This document shows, piece by piece, positions 19,239 through 28,962 of a DNA stretch of 64,000 nt; position 1 is the stretch's first letter; every line of letters starts with the position of its first letter. The stretch is from the NCBI GenBank assembly GCA_050248735.1, contig JBFWRU010000003.1, positions 186,001 through 250,000 of the forward strand, given 5' to 3'. The position numbers were made by a program, and so were the translations under genes. This DNA is from JACKFE01 sp050248735 (lineage in GTDB: Bacteria; Nitrospirota; Nitrospiria; Nitrospirales; UBA8639). A model generated the notes under the pieces. That model did not search any database and had not been told where the DNA came from. It was given only the letters and a program-made list of their open reading frames with translations.

Positions 19239-19467
19239 GGTTCCTAAGAGTGCTCACCCACATTGGCGGCTGATCAAGGGAATTTTTGCGTAGAACCCTC
19301 AGTCAGCCCATTAGGTAATTTGACGTAAAGGAACGAGGAGAAACAAAGGAAGGTGCTTCACGTTCGCAAGAACAAGAAACCCTATTGAGGTCGTGACACG
19401 AAATGGGAGGCCCATCCACTTGAAATGTTGGAAAAACCAAAAATCATCGGATCCCTCACTGGGAACC
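19239..19467 (-). ncRNA. ssrS: probable 6S RNA between zapA and rny
   Basis: The 700-base zapA-rny gap has no credible gene, and 6S RNA is often found at this spot. On the minus strand a closing stem can form between GGTTCC..AGTG (near 19467) and CACT..GGAACC (near 19239). Two further long-range stems are CCAACATT with AATGTGGG, and CCCATT with AATGGG. The 3' side of the central bubble contains a strong hairpin (GCTGACTGAGGG with CCCTTGATCAGC, 11 of 12 paired). A 3'-strand hairpin in the bubble is a 6S feature. Ends are approximate, and the apical part was not resolved. Confidence 0.5.
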
Positions 19468-19923
19468 AACTTTTACCAACCATCCATTTGATACTGGGCA
19501 ACGGGTAACGTACATGACAATAGCCAGAAGATTTCGCTAAACAATCCAATAACTCCCTTTTATCCAGGGGTCCCTGTTTTTCATTGAACACTGAATATAA
19601 AAGAGAGCCTCTTACCCAAGATAGTCTTCTCCCTTGACCGATCACAAACCTCACATACCCGATGATAGCCGTGAAAATGATGGGCATTCGGGTCCTCAGT
19701 TTCTCTCCTCCGTTATGGAGGGGATATTCCTTTCTTCCATTAAAATTCAATAACTTACAACCATTGAAAATAGCAGAACTCTCTGTGTTATTTCAACATC
19801 ATTCCAGACCCTATTTTTGTCAGGAACCATGCTTATCAGAGGGATTCAATTTACAACCATTTGAATACTATTGAAATTTTGATGGCTTGGGAAGGCAAAC
19901 TCTCTTAAAACTCAAGGCGAGTC

Positions 19924-20217
19924 CTAATTGGGATGAGTTTCAAAATATTTTTCAATGGTTTCTAAGAGTGTTTGGGCGCGTCGTTCGATTTCGGAATCCC
20001 CATTTTGCCGCTGTCGTTCTTGGCGAAACAATTGATCGGTGATATTTATGGCGGCCAGAATAGCCAATTTGGTAGGAGTACTAGTGGGAGTTTGTTGTGC
20101 TAATTGACGAATTTGGGCGTCCACATACCCTGCCAGCTCATGAAAATAGGCTTCATCTCCCTCTCCCTGTAGATTAAACCGTTGCCCAAAGACTTCCACT
20201 TGGATAGTTTTGGTCAT
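19924..20217 (-). CDS. zapA: cell division protein ZapA
   Basis: ZapA is a small cytoplasmic protein that crosslinks FtsZ filaments. The 97-residue product shows the family pattern: a short beta hairpin (IQVEVFGQRFNLQG), then YVDAQIRQLAQQT and KLAILAAINITDQLF, then a C-terminal helix. It lies just downstream of a ZapB-like coiled-coil gene and upstream of the probable 6S RNA and rny. Confidence 0.88.
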   Translation of the reverse strand: MTKTIQVEVFGQRFNLQGEGDEAYFHELAGYVDAQIRQLAQQTPTSTPTKLAILAAINITDQLFRQERQRQNGDSEIERRAQTLLETIEKYFETHPN

Positions 20218-20251
20218 CCGCTCACTTTCTTAGGCATTCAGGTTTCGAAAA

Positions 20252-20485
20252 CTACTCTGGAGAACGATCCAAAAATTCCAATTCCCCCAATACTTTTTCA
20301 ATTCGGTTCCGAATGGCTCCCCGCTCATCTTCCCAACCTTCTGTCATTTCCTGTTGCTTGGCCAACTGTTCCCTTGCCGACTCTAATTCCTGTTCAAGGT
20401 GGGATTTATCCCGCCGCAACTCCACGATTAAATCCAACATCTTTTTCACACGGACTTCCAGCGTTTCCAGTTTATCCACACTCAC
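20252..20485 (-). CDS. ZapB-like coiled-coil protein
   Basis: This 77-residue, highly charged protein is predicted to form one continuous coiled coil from about residue 5 to 68. It begins with a GTG at 20485 that has AAGGAGG upstream. The position directly before zapA and the all-helical composition suggest a ZapB-type partner in Z-ring assembly. Coiled coils give little family signal, so the function is inferred mainly from context. Confidence 0.7.
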   Translation of the reverse strand: MSVDKLETLEVRVKKMLDLIVELRRDKSHLEQELESAREQLAKQQEMTEGWEDERGAIRNRIEKVLGELEFLDRSPE

Positions 20486-20533
20486 AAAACACCCTCCTTC
20501 TCGAAATCAGAATCCAAGCGGACTATAATTTGA

Positions 20534-22795
20534 TCAACAAAATGTGTCAAGAGAAACGGGGGAACATCCTTCAGCAAATATCGTCCGATAAATCCAGTAA
20601 CTGCCCAGGACTCGTTTAACATACCCCCGAGTTTCCCGATAGCCAATCTGCTCGATAAATTCATCCAGAGGCCGATGTCCATATTTCTCGATCCACCGTT
20701 TTACCGCGGATGGGCCAGCGTTATAGGATGCGACCGCGTAAACGAGATTACCATGAAAATCATTGATTAATTCTCCCAAGTACCACGAACCGAGACGAAT
20801 ATTCCGCTCAGGATCAAAGAGTCCCTCTGGGTCAGATTGCCAGAGAGGCATACCCACCTTGCGCGCAACCCGCTTGGCGGTGTCTGGCATCAATTGCATT
20901 AACCCCTTGGCACCAACAGCGGACAACGCCCGCGGGTTGTATAAACTTTCTTCTCTGATCAATCCTGCCACTAAATAGGGATCCACATGCTGGGGAGCCA
21001 TACCCTGGATCATGGACTGATATCCTATGGGAAAAGCTCCCGTCCACACCTCGGAGGTTTTCGACAGTTCTCCTTTTCGAAGCCTCTCCCCAAAATGCCG
21101 TATGGCGACACGAATTCCTAGATCATACGCTTTGACTTGAACAGACAACCTCACTAACTCCTGGAATGCTTGGGGGTCAGAGGCAAAACGCCGAAATACT
21201 TCCTGTAATTCCAGCACAGCTTCCTTGGACAATCCCAGTTTCAGCAATTCACGAACTTTTCTATAATGCAAATCTTGCAAAAGCAGACCAGGAAATTCTT
21301 CTGATTTCTTGTTGTCCATGCCCTGAGTTTCCGTGATTTGTGGAGTCAGCGGAAACCCTGACAGTCGGTATTTAGCCAATTGTCCATAATAGGTATAGGG
21401 GAAATCTTGCGCCAATGCCTGAAAATGCTGATTGGCCCGTTCTTCGTCATTTAAAAATTGTTCAGACCGGGCCCACCAATACATCCCTTGTGAAAAGGCA
21501 TGCAAAAGTGACTCGGATCGGGGCTTGTGAGCAGCTGTCACAATGTTCTCAAAGACTCTGGCGGCCTCGGGAAACTGCTCACGTTGATAATGAAGCCACC
21601 CGACACGCCAGAGTGCATCCAACCGCTGGGAGAGAGTATGAGCAACCCTAGTCGCTCCCTCATACACCTTGATCGCTTCCTCCCAGCGATCATGATCCTC
21701 CAACCAAATTCCCCAAAAAATCATAATCAAGGCTTGCTGATCTCCTGCCAGCACATCAGGGGGTAACTCCCTGGTGAGCCGGTCAAGCTGATCTCCCTTG
21801 CCCTGGCGTAGATACGCTCGTCCCAACCAAACCCACGCTTCATCGGTTCTCGAGGAATCGGAACGCGTTAAACTTTCAAGAATCGATTCGGCCTCGGAAT
21901 AGCGTTTTAATCTTGCCAGGGCCACAGCCAGTTGATACTGAGCATGGTAAAATTGCGGATTAGGCGATTCTTCTGACAGATACCGACCAAACTCTCCCAC
22001 AGCATCAATTAAAAACCCTTCTCGATATAACGCCATGGCCCGTTGGTACCGCTCAACCGGTAATGGGGAAAACCCCTGCCCTCCCAATGCACGAGTAAGC
22101 CATTGTTCCGCCTCACGGCTTTCCGGGGACTTTGGATAGTGCCACCATAATTCCCGCAGCACATTCTTTCCTTCATTCAACTGCCCTTGTCCCATCGCAC
22201 ATTGACCCATGGCCCACAAAGCCCGTGGAGCTTGCTTCGCATCCGGGAAAGCGGCAACGGCTGAGGTTAGAGTGCTCACAGTCTGTTTGCAGTCGTTTAA
22301 TTTCACAAACATAAACCCAGCACGATAAAGCCCCTCGCTGGCCAGCAAAGAATTCGAGGCGAGTCGTCCCACTTTCAGAAAGGCTTGAGCCGCTTCTTGC
22401 CAATTTGCTATCTGTTCATAGCTCTCACCGAGCCAGAGATGCAGATAATCAGCAAGATCGGGAAATTCATGAACAGCTCGTTGGAGATAGATCAGGGCTT
22501 CGGCCGGGAAGGAATCCTTCAGCCAATATCCATACCGAAGGCCTGCCCGCTTCGCCCACAGAGAATCAGGATCATTCCATTGCACCGATTCAAGAAGTCG
22601 GGTCCGGTCAAGAGGGGAAGCAGGAGAGGCGAAGGATTCCACGAACTCCCGATAGCAATCTTCATCACCTGTACAGAAGGCTTGGGGAAGTTCCAAGGAA
22701 TATATGGTTGGGGGCGTGACAAACCACACACACCACACTAGCCCAAAAAGAGCCCTAATAAGGTCGATTCGAACTGCTCTCCAGATTTGACTCAT
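20534..22795 (-). CDS. slt: soluble lytic murein transglycosylase with TPR-like helices
   Basis: This enzyme cleaves the MurNAc-GlcNAc bond of peptidoglycan, forming 1,6-anhydro ends in the periplasm. The 753-residue product has a secretion signal (about residues 1-33) and a long alpha-helical superhelix of TPR-like repeats (about 50-560). The C-terminal SLT domain has the catalytic glutamate in GLIREESLYNPRA, then GAKGLMQLMPDTA and YAVASYNAGPSAV. The architecture matches Slt70-type enzymes, but it is longer than the E. coli protein. It is the first gene of the zapA/rny block. Confidence 0.92.
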   Translation of the reverse strand: MSQIWRAVRIDLIRALFGLVWCVWFVTPPTIYSLELPQAFCTGDEDCYREFVESFASPASPLDRTRLLESVQWNDPDSLWAKRAGLRYGYWLKDSFPAEALIYLQRAVHEFPDLADYLHLWLGESYEQIANWQEAAQAFLKVGRLASNSLLASEGLYRAGFMFVKLNDCKQTVSTLTSAVAAFPDAKQAPRALWAMGQCAMGQGQLNEGKNVLRELWWHYPKSPESREAEQWLTRALGGQGFSPLPVERYQRAMALYREGFLIDAVGEFGRYLSEESPNPQFYHAQYQLAVALARLKRYSEAESILESLTRSDSSRTDEAWVWLGRAYLRQGKGDQLDRLTRELPPDVLAGDQQALIMIFWGIWLEDHDRWEEAIKVYEGATRVAHTLSQRLDALWRVGWLHYQREQFPEAARVFENIVTAAHKPRSESLLHAFSQGMYWWARSEQFLNDEERANQHFQALAQDFPYTYYGQLAKYRLSGFPLTPQITETQGMDNKKSEEFPGLLLQDLHYRKVRELLKLGLSKEAVLELQEVFRRFASDPQAFQELVRLSVQVKAYDLGIRVAIRHFGERLRKGELSKTSEVWTGAFPIGYQSMIQGMAPQHVDPYLVAGLIREESLYNPRALSAVGAKGLMQLMPDTAKRVARKVGMPLWQSDPEGLFDPERNIRLGSWYLGELINDFHGNLVYAVASYNAGPSAVKRWIEKYGHRPLDEFIEQIGYRETRGYVKRVLGSYWIYRTIFAEGCSPVSLDTFC

Positions 22796-23106
22796 TGGTA
22801 TTCGAAGACGGTCACGAGTGCAAAGAAATTTAACAAAATCATAAACACGGGCTTTTTGAACTTGGCTTTTGACCGATTGAAGAATCGACCTTTCACGCGG
22901 CCAATCCGCCCAAGCCCTTTGTCACTATCATAGCATTGCCCTAATCTCAATCTTCAACCAGGGAGTCTTTATATCTCGAGAAGGACAGTCCTCATTATGC
23001 CCTTGAAAAACCCAGGATTCTTTGATGGATCGGCATATCGACATTCAAGGTGGGCTGATAACCGTGAGAGGGGAGTCGAATAAAAGAAGGAGAGGAAGGG
23101 GCTTCC
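22796..23106. other. intergenic region upstream of slt
   Basis: About 310 bases separate the slt start from the HDOD stop. The promoter for slt must be here, but I could not pick a convincing -35/-10 pair. No gene, repeat or stable hairpin stands out. Confidence 0.4.
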
Positions 23107-23901
23107 CTATCCAACGAACACTTTCTGAATATCCTGCATTCGTTCATGCCAGTAGGGAACATGCTCCAATAAACCCAATCGAAGCAAATAGGCCTCGCCT
23201 TCCGAACTCAACACTCCATCACAATCTTGGGCAATACCTCCGCCATCCAGAATATTGGCTAAAAAAACAGCAGAGGCAGAACAAAAGTGGATTTCAGCAT
23301 TCCGAAATGGGTCATCATGGAACATAACGGTACTCACTAATTCGTCATCCCCTCCCCAACGGGACAGCAAAGCTGCGCCTAACTCGGCATGCGTTGTCCC
23401 GTAAATCTCCTGTTCCATGGTTTGTAGGGTAGCTCCGCGAATGCTGGCCAACTCCACCACCCTGAAGAACTGTTGCGAGGCCTGAGAGAGAAGGATCAAC
23501 AACCCAATATCATGGAGAAGACCGCCCGCAAAGGATCGCCAAATTACGTGATTTTGGGCATCATGCGCTTCTGTTATAAGGGCAGCAAGATAGCCGGTCC
23601 GAAGACTATGGGCCCAGATTTTTTGAATGGACTGAGCTGGAAAGTGTAACCCCTCAGACAATGTAAACAACTCGACAGCCAACGATACCATGGAAACCAT
23701 GGAGGTCGGCATGGAACCAATCCGCCGAGTTAATTGCTCCAACGGGTCACGGAGTCCGTCTTTCTTCCTGATGGCTTCCATGGAATCATTTGTCGCTCGT
23801 TGATTCAAGGCAGGAGCAAGAAAACTGGGAGCCACACCCAAAGGAAGGGCATCACTATCCTCCCATCCGTCTTGACCCGGCTGATATATTCCTCTCGTCA
23901 C
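23107..23901 (-). CDS. HDOD domain signalling protein
   Basis: HDOD domains are non-catalytic HD-related output modules found in signalling proteins. The 264-residue product carries the domain from about residue 50: RRIGSMPTSMVSMVSL, then WAHSLRTGYLAA, then GLLHDIGLLILL, then TTHAELGAALLSRW. It starts with GTG at 23901 and has no good ribosome binding site; an ATG 40 codons in is an alternative. It is the last gene of the kinase operon. No receiver domain is attached, although receiver-HDOD fusions are common, so the lone receiver encoded upstream in the operon may be its partner. Confidence 0.82.
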   Translation of the reverse strand: MTRGIYQPGQDGWEDSDALPLGVAPSFLAPALNQRATNDSMEAIRKKDGLRDPLEQLTRRIGSMPTSMVSMVSLAVELFTLSEGLHFPAQSIQKIWAHSLRTGYLAALITEAHDAQNHVIWRSFAGGLLHDIGLLILLSQASQQFFRVVELASIRGATLQTMEQEIYGTTHAELGAALLSRWGGDDELVSTVMFHDDPFRNAEIHFCSASAVFLANILDGGGIAQDCDGVLSSEGEAYLLRLGLLEHVPYWHERMQDIQKVFVG

Positions 23902-24009
23902 GTCAATCCCATTTTATCCATTCATACAGATGGACTGGTGAACAGGTGTCCCAACACAATGCTTGAATCTTTCCTCTTGTACAATCCCGGAACGGACACA
24001 GGAAAAACC

Positions 24010-25848
24010 CTATAAGTCCGGAAAATGAAATTGACCAGGGAGGTCCAGAACCAACGTCGCCCCCTTACCGAGTCCCTCGCTGAGGGCCGTCAATCCCCCA
24101 CCAAAATTTTTAGCCACCAACGCACCACTATGAAGACTCGTCCCTCGTCCACCTCCGCTTTTCGTGGAATACCCCTGGCTGAAAATACGAGTTAAATCTT
24201 CGGAGGAAATCCCCGTTCCCGTATCCTGCACCTCGAGACGAACGGAATCGGGGGGACCCGCAACTTGTTTGATCCTCAGGACCAATCGTTTGTCGGAAAC
24301 GGAATCCATCGCTTGGCAGGCATTTCGAATCAACGAAACAACCACTTGCAAAATCTGATGCCGGTCGAACACAACTTCAGGCAACTCATCAAACTCCCGA
24401 ATAACCTGAATTCTTTCTTCCTGAATACTATCCTGATTGATCACGATGGCTTCATCGACCAATTCCGACAACCAGAACGGCTCGGTGATATGGCGAGGCT
24501 TGGCCAGATCTTGCTGGGCTGCCACACATTGCTGCGCACGGCCTACATTGTCTTTCAACCGATCCAACTCCATCAGCATATGACGCTTTTCCTCTAATAG
24601 TTGACCTGACAGTCGCTGCAAATACCCGGGGATTTGTCTGCCTTTGGGATGCTGGGAAAGAAAGGTTCCAAGATCGCCCTGGTGCTTTTCAAACAATTGC
24701 GAAATACGTTCGACATCTCCGGCCAAGGTCTGTTTCACCAGATCCACGATCACGCCTACCGACACATTGACACTATTCAATACATTTCCCACATTATGGA
24801 GGACCCCGGAGGCCACTTCCGCCATTCCCAATTGCCTCGACGTATCCAGCAATTGCTCATGCAATTGCCGTTTTTCCTCTTCCATACGTTTCCGGTCGGT
24901 GATATCCTGAGCCACACAGACCATACCTTGAAATTGGCCCCGTTCATCCTGAATCAAGGATCCAGAAACCGAAATCGGAATCTCCCGTCCCTCTTTGCTC
25001 AAAAAACTCGATTCCACCCCGCTCACCGCCCCTTGCATCATCAAGGTCTCCATAATCGAACCTTGAGCGAAAGCCTCCCCAAAAATACGTCCGGGAGACT
25101 CACCCAACAACTCGTCCTCTCGATAGCCCAAAAGGTTCAGCAAAGACGGATTCACGGCCCCGATGGACATATCCATGGTGATGACAAACAAGGAATCAGC
25201 CATGGATTGCAACACATTATCAACAAAGAATTTCGAGGAAGCTAATTCATCACGAGCTAATTCCAATTCGGCATCCTTGCCGTTTCGGCCAGTGTCTTGT
25301 TTATCACCCATAGACGGCGCTTGATCGTTGATGCCCAGCCGTTCACCGTTGGTAATTCCTCCTCCCTGCTGATCCTGAGCCTGGACTTCCAGGCATGAGA
25401 GAAGAAGACTCAGATCTTCTTCAAAAAATGGTTTTCGCAGGATGACCCATTGCCCCATATGCCGTTTTGGAGAATCCCGAATTGGAAAGGAATACCCCAC
25501 AGGCGCACACAGCACAATCCGAAGCGCCGGATCCACCGCCCAAACCGCTTCCATCATCGACATGACATTCTCTCCGGCTCCTTCAAACGCATCCAACACC
25601 ACGACGGAAAATGGCTGTTCGGTTTTAAAGCCCTTCCTCAGGGCTTCACATCCGGCAGGCAATGAATCCACTCCGCACCAGAACCGGGAATGAGGAGACA
25701 TCTCCCTCGAGCCCCATCCCCCTTCTTTATTCCCGGGATCTCGGCCATCTCCTGTCAGAATGGCAAAAGCAGACTCTACCTTTTCAGACACATCAGAATC
25801 GGGGCTCACCAGCAACACCCGAGATGATGCAGACAGATGCGTAATCAT
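24010..25848 (-). CDS. sensor histidine kinase: receiver-like, PAS, HNVGN-type kinase core
   Basis: The 612-residue cytoplasmic kinase has an N-terminal receiver-like domain (about 8-145) with VVVLDAFEGAG and VILRKPF but without the usual acidic pair. A PAS domain follows (about 200-320), then a dimerisation domain with the unusual motif VLHNVGNVLNSVNVS, histidine 351. The HATPase domain has RNACQAMDS and DTGTGI. The frame extends upstream, but the ATG at 25848 overlaps the stop of the preceding kinase by one base (TGATG), so I place the start there. The signal sensed is unknown. Confidence 0.88.
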   Translation of the reverse strand: MITHLSASSRVLLVSPDSDVSEKVESAFAILTGDGRDPGNKEGGWGSREMSPHSRFWCGVDSLPAGCEALRKGFKTEQPFSVVVLDAFEGAGENVMSMMEAVWAVDPALRIVLCAPVGYSFPIRDSPKRHMGQWVILRKPFFEEDLSLLLSCLEVQAQDQQGGGITNGERLGINDQAPSMGDKQDTGRNGKDAELELARDELASSKFFVDNVLQSMADSLFVITMDMSIGAVNPSLLNLLGYREDELLGESPGRIFGEAFAQGSIMETLMMQGAVSGVESSFLSKEGREIPISVSGSLIQDERGQFQGMVCVAQDITDRKRMEEEKRQLHEQLLDTSRQLGMAEVASGVLHNVGNVLNSVNVSVGVIVDLVKQTLAGDVERISQLFEKHQGDLGTFLSQHPKGRQIPGYLQRLSGQLLEEKRHMLMELDRLKDNVGRAQQCVAAQQDLAKPRHITEPFWLSELVDEAIVINQDSIQEERIQVIREFDELPEVVFDRHQILQVVVSLIRNACQAMDSVSDKRLVLRIKQVAGPPDSVRLEVQDTGTGISSEDLTRIFSQGYSTKSGGGRGTSLHSGALVAKNFGGGLTALSEGLGKGATLVLDLPGQFHFPDL

Positions 25849-26795
25849 CAGGGGCACAGACCTTCCCGGTTCTCCGGCAAGGTCACAGTAAAGGTCGACC
25901 CTTTTCCCGAACCCGATTGCAAAGAGATCTCGCCTCCATAGTGCTCGACAATCCGTTGACACACGGCCAATCCAATCCCCACCCCCTCAAACTCGTCATT
26001 CGGATGTAACCGCTGAAACATCCCAAAAATTTTGTGTTGTTGATCGGACGGAATACCAATACCTTCATCGGCAATATCTACTCGGCACAGTCTTCGTGGT
26101 CTACCAACTCCTCGCTGTCGCCGGTCCATCATGACCGTCCCGGAAATTCTCACCACCGGAGGACGGCCGGGCTGATGAAACTTCAAGGCATTCTGGAGTA
26201 AGTTTTGAAATAATTGTCGAAAATGAATGGAATTCCCTTGAAGAGTCGGAACCTCCCCAAGCAAGACTACCCCTCCCGTCTCCTCAATGGTGGCTTTTAA
26301 GTCCGATACGATCTCTTCAAATAAGGAATCCAACGACACCGTTTCCAGGCGGGAAGGAGGCATATCAATTTTGGAATACACCAACAATCCTTGAATTTGC
26401 TGTTGCATCCGATTGGCTGCCAATCTCACTCGGTTCAGATACCTGAGCCCGTCGCTCTCCAAGTAACGTCCATATTTGACGTGGAGAAGATCCAAGTACA
26501 CCAAAATGGAATGAAGGGGCTCCTGCAGATCATGGGCCGCCACCGAAGCGAATTGGTCAAGATCGCGGTTTGACCGGACCAGGGCTTGGGTTTTCTCCCG
26601 CAAGGCCTTTTCCAGGCCGGCTTTCTCTTGCAAGTCGGCAAGAGCCCGATCACGAGATTTGGTGGCTTCCTCCAATCGGGCGGTTAAATCGACCACTTGT
26701 TGCTGAAGCCGGTCATCGACATTTCGGGACGGAGAGATCTGCTCTTGAACCGTGACTCCACCTGAGATTGGATGATCAGTTGGGTTTGTCCCCAC
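25848..26795 (-). CDS. sensor histidine kinase with conventional HisKA core
   Basis: The 315-residue protein has an N-terminal coiled coil (about 15-70). Its HisKA domain has phosphoacceptor histidine 88 in VAAHDLQEPLHSIL, the arrangement of bacteriophytochrome-like and Cph1-like kinases. The HATPase domain has NALKFHQPG, DEGIGIP, the FQRLHPNDEFEGVGIGLA loop and GKGSTFTVTLPE. It has no membrane helix and no sensor domain of its own, so input probably comes from a partner. It ends in a one-base overlap with the next kinase, suggesting tight coexpression. Confidence 0.9.
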   Translation of the reverse strand: MGTNPTDHPISGGVTVQEQISPSRNVDDRLQQQVVDLTARLEEATKSRDRALADLQEKAGLEKALREKTQALVRSNRDLDQFASVAAHDLQEPLHSILVYLDLLHVKYGRYLESDGLRYLNRVRLAANRMQQQIQGLLVYSKIDMPPSRLETVSLDSLFEEIVSDLKATIEETGGVVLLGEVPTLQGNSIHFRQLFQNLLQNALKFHQPGRPPVVRISGTVMMDRRQRGVGRPRRLCRVDIADEGIGIPSDQQHKIFGMFQRLHPNDEFEGVGIGLAVCQRIVEHYGGEISLQSGSGKGSTFTVTLPENREGLCP

Positions 26796-26963
26796 CGATT
26801 CACTCCTTTTGAATAGTCAAAAGCCAACCACACGTTCTCTGAAGGCAATCATTTTTCCTTTGTCGACTCCATGGGTTGATCGCAGTCGGTTGTGTGCCAG
26901 AAACCCTGACCTAGAGCTACCCTTATCCTGACCTCTGGTGGCGGGAGGGTGAAGTGAAGAATT

Positions 26964-28271
26964 TCATGAAACCTTATCTTCCTCAGCTATAGGCAAGGCA
27001 ATGGTAAACGTAGCTCCCAGACCCGTTCCGGCACTATATACGGATAGGGAACCTCCTAACTTTTCCAGAGTCCTGACCGAACTGTGCAATCCAATACCAT
27101 TGCCTTCCTTTTTGGTGGTAAACCCTCGCATAAACATTCGGTTCACATGTTCCGGAGCAATGCCCACTCCGGTGTCCTGAATGATCACCTCAACCTGGCG
27201 ATAAGGTGCATCCACTTGTCGGCGGGTCGAGAGTGTGAACGTATGCATCGGTTGCGGGAATTGTTGCATGGCCTGCTTGGCATTCCGAAACAGATTGACC
27301 AGAATTTGTAACACCTGATGTTTATCTACCAGAACACGAGGAACCTGGGAAAATTCACGTCGAATCGTCACCCAACCAAAGTCCCCGGGTTCGAAACTCA
27401 ACTCGATTGCCTGCTCCAACAATTCTTCGATGGCGACCGGCTCCACCCAGCCATGCCCCCGTGCCATAGCCTGGTGAGACAGAATGATATGCCTGACATG
27501 GGACAAGTGACGTTGAAGCCCCTGGATTTCCTTGAGAAGCGTCTGCCGTTCCTCAACCAACGGTTCTCCTATTTTTTTCAAAAAAGGGATGATTTTCTTT
27601 CCTTTCGGATCTTCGGATAAGAATGTCATCCAATCTTCGTCATGCTCCTTCAGCAAGTTCGACATGCGATAAATCAACATCACGGAGGATTGGCTGGCAA
27701 GATCTTCAAGAACTTTTCCCGCCACATTCACACTATTTAATACATTGCCGACATTGTGAAGCACCGTAGAAGCCACATTGGCCATTTCAAAGCGATATTC
27801 CGCATCCTGCAGTTGACTATCCAAACGTAACTGGTCCATCAAAAATCGTTTCCGTTCCAAGCACTGCTCTATGACCCAGGGCAACACGGCAGAAAGCAGG
27901 TGGTTCGAGATTTTCCAAAGACCCCCAGTGGCAGAAGACCCGATGGAACCGGCATCATCAGGTATCCCCGTTTCCAGAAATAACACCAACCCAGCTCCGG
28001 TCATCTGTTTAAAAGCAGCAGCCTCCGACCATGAAATCGGCCGAGGACCATGGCCGATCAGAACCAGGTCATACGTCGGATTCTTTTCTTTATTCCCCTG
28101 AGGTGGAAGCGACGCCATCCAATCAATGGACAGAGAAGACCCCAGAGAGTCCAGAAAAGCCTGGGAGGCGTGCCCCAGGTCAGTCTGCTGGAGATTGACC
28201 GCTAAAACATGAATTAGGGAAGGCACGATACCTGCCTGACAATCAGCAGCTTCCACATGAACACCCATCAT
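26964..28271 (-). CDS. HNVGN-type histidine kinase with degenerate receiver-like N-terminus
   Basis: This kinase of 435 residues has an N-terminal alpha/beta domain (about 10-125, with DLVLIGHGP) that resembles a receiver but lacks the phosphorylatable aspartate. The dimerisation helix has VLHNVGNVLNSVNVAG (histidine 172). The HATPase domain shows NLFRNAKQAMQ, DTGVGIAPEH and GNGIGLHSSVRTLEKLGG. The GLHSS box is shared with the other HNVGN kinases in this operon. It has no membrane segments. It follows the lone receiver gene. Confidence 0.88.
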   Translation of the reverse strand: MMGVHVEAADCQAGIVPSLIHVLAVNLQQTDLGHASQAFLDSLGSSLSIDWMASLPPQGNKEKNPTYDLVLIGHGPRPISWSEAAAFKQMTGAGLVLFLETGIPDDAGSIGSSATGGLWKISNHLLSAVLPWVIEQCLERKRFLMDQLRLDSQLQDAEYRFEMANVASTVLHNVGNVLNSVNVAGKVLEDLASQSSVMLIYRMSNLLKEHDEDWMTFLSEDPKGKKIIPFLKKIGEPLVEERQTLLKEIQGLQRHLSHVRHIILSHQAMARGHGWVEPVAIEELLEQAIELSFEPGDFGWVTIRREFSQVPRVLVDKHQVLQILVNLFRNAKQAMQQFPQPMHTFTLSTRRQVDAPYRQVEVIIQDTGVGIAPEHVNRMFMRGFTTKKEGNGIGLHSSVRTLEKLGGSLSVYSAGTGLGATFTIALPIAEEDKVS

Positions 28272-28398
28272 GGCTTTTCAGAAGATTGAAAATTGCAAGA
28301 ACAACCCCGGAAGACACCTGCCCCACGGGCCATTCCTAAGAATTCGAATTCATCGGCCGCACCCGGATTCATCAATTTTCTTTTCCGGGGTCTATTGG

Positions 28399-28962
28399 CT
28401 AATCAACCTTGACGGAATCTTCGGCTCGTTCTTCCGCCCATTTAGCCAGCAAATCCAATTGGGATTTGGCTTGCCGAGCTTCCCCCCAACGTTTGGTCAG
28501 GGAATTAGCCAATTGCCACACTTCAATATTGTCGAATGGCTTTCGGAGAATGAGTAACTTATCGTTTTTATTCAACCGTTTGATCACATCTTCCCAGGCA
28601 TGATCCGAAAATGCCGTACAAATCACCACTTGCAATTCAGGATCTTCCTCCCAAAGATGTTCAACGGTTTCGACGCCATCCCACCCCGGCGGCATGCGCA
28701 TATCCACAAAAGCCACTGCATACGGACGATTAACTTTCATCGCATCCTGCACCAGGCGATACCCCATTTGACCTTGATCCGCACAATCCACGTCGAAACT
28801 TTCTACCTGAGTTTGCTCCTCGATATCGTCAAATAATTCCGCCCGTGCTTCCTGCAGCAGGGAGGTATCCAATGTGCGGGTCAAAATTTTCCGAAAGTCA
28901 TCATGAATCGCGACATTATCATCAATGACCAGAATCCGTCGGTTGGCATGTTCCATCTCCAT
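28399..28962 (-). CDS. stand-alone response regulator receiver protein
   Basis: This 187-residue receiver domain has the acidic pocket (VIDDN near residue 13), the phosphoacceptor aspartate in FVDMRMPPGWDG, a conserved threonine in ICTAFSD and the lysine in LRKPFD. A roughly 30-residue insert (QEARAELFDDIEEQTQ region) sits after the first helix. The C-terminus is a coiled coil with no DNA-binding or enzymatic domain. It starts in a one-base overlap with the upstream kinase stop (TAATG). It is the obvious phosphorylation target shared by the flanking kinases. Confidence 0.88.
   Translation of the reverse strand: MEMEHANRRILVIDDNVAIHDDFRKILTRTLDTSLLQEARAELFDDIEEQTQVESFDVDCADQGQMGYRLVQDAMKVNRPYAVAFVDMRMPPGWDGVETVEHLWEEDPELQVVICTAFSDHAWEDVIKRLNKNDKLLILRKPFDNIEVWQLANSLTKRWGEARQAKSQLDLLAKWAEERAEDSVKVD

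Noticed and set aside
19382..19750. 122-codon frame in the zapA-rny gap
   Set aside because: No ribosome binding site and no domain, and it overlaps the probable 6S RNA.
24634..25245. 203-codon open frame opposite the PAS kinase
   Set aside because: Antisense to a conserved kinase, with a histidine-rich low-complexity product and no recognisable domain.
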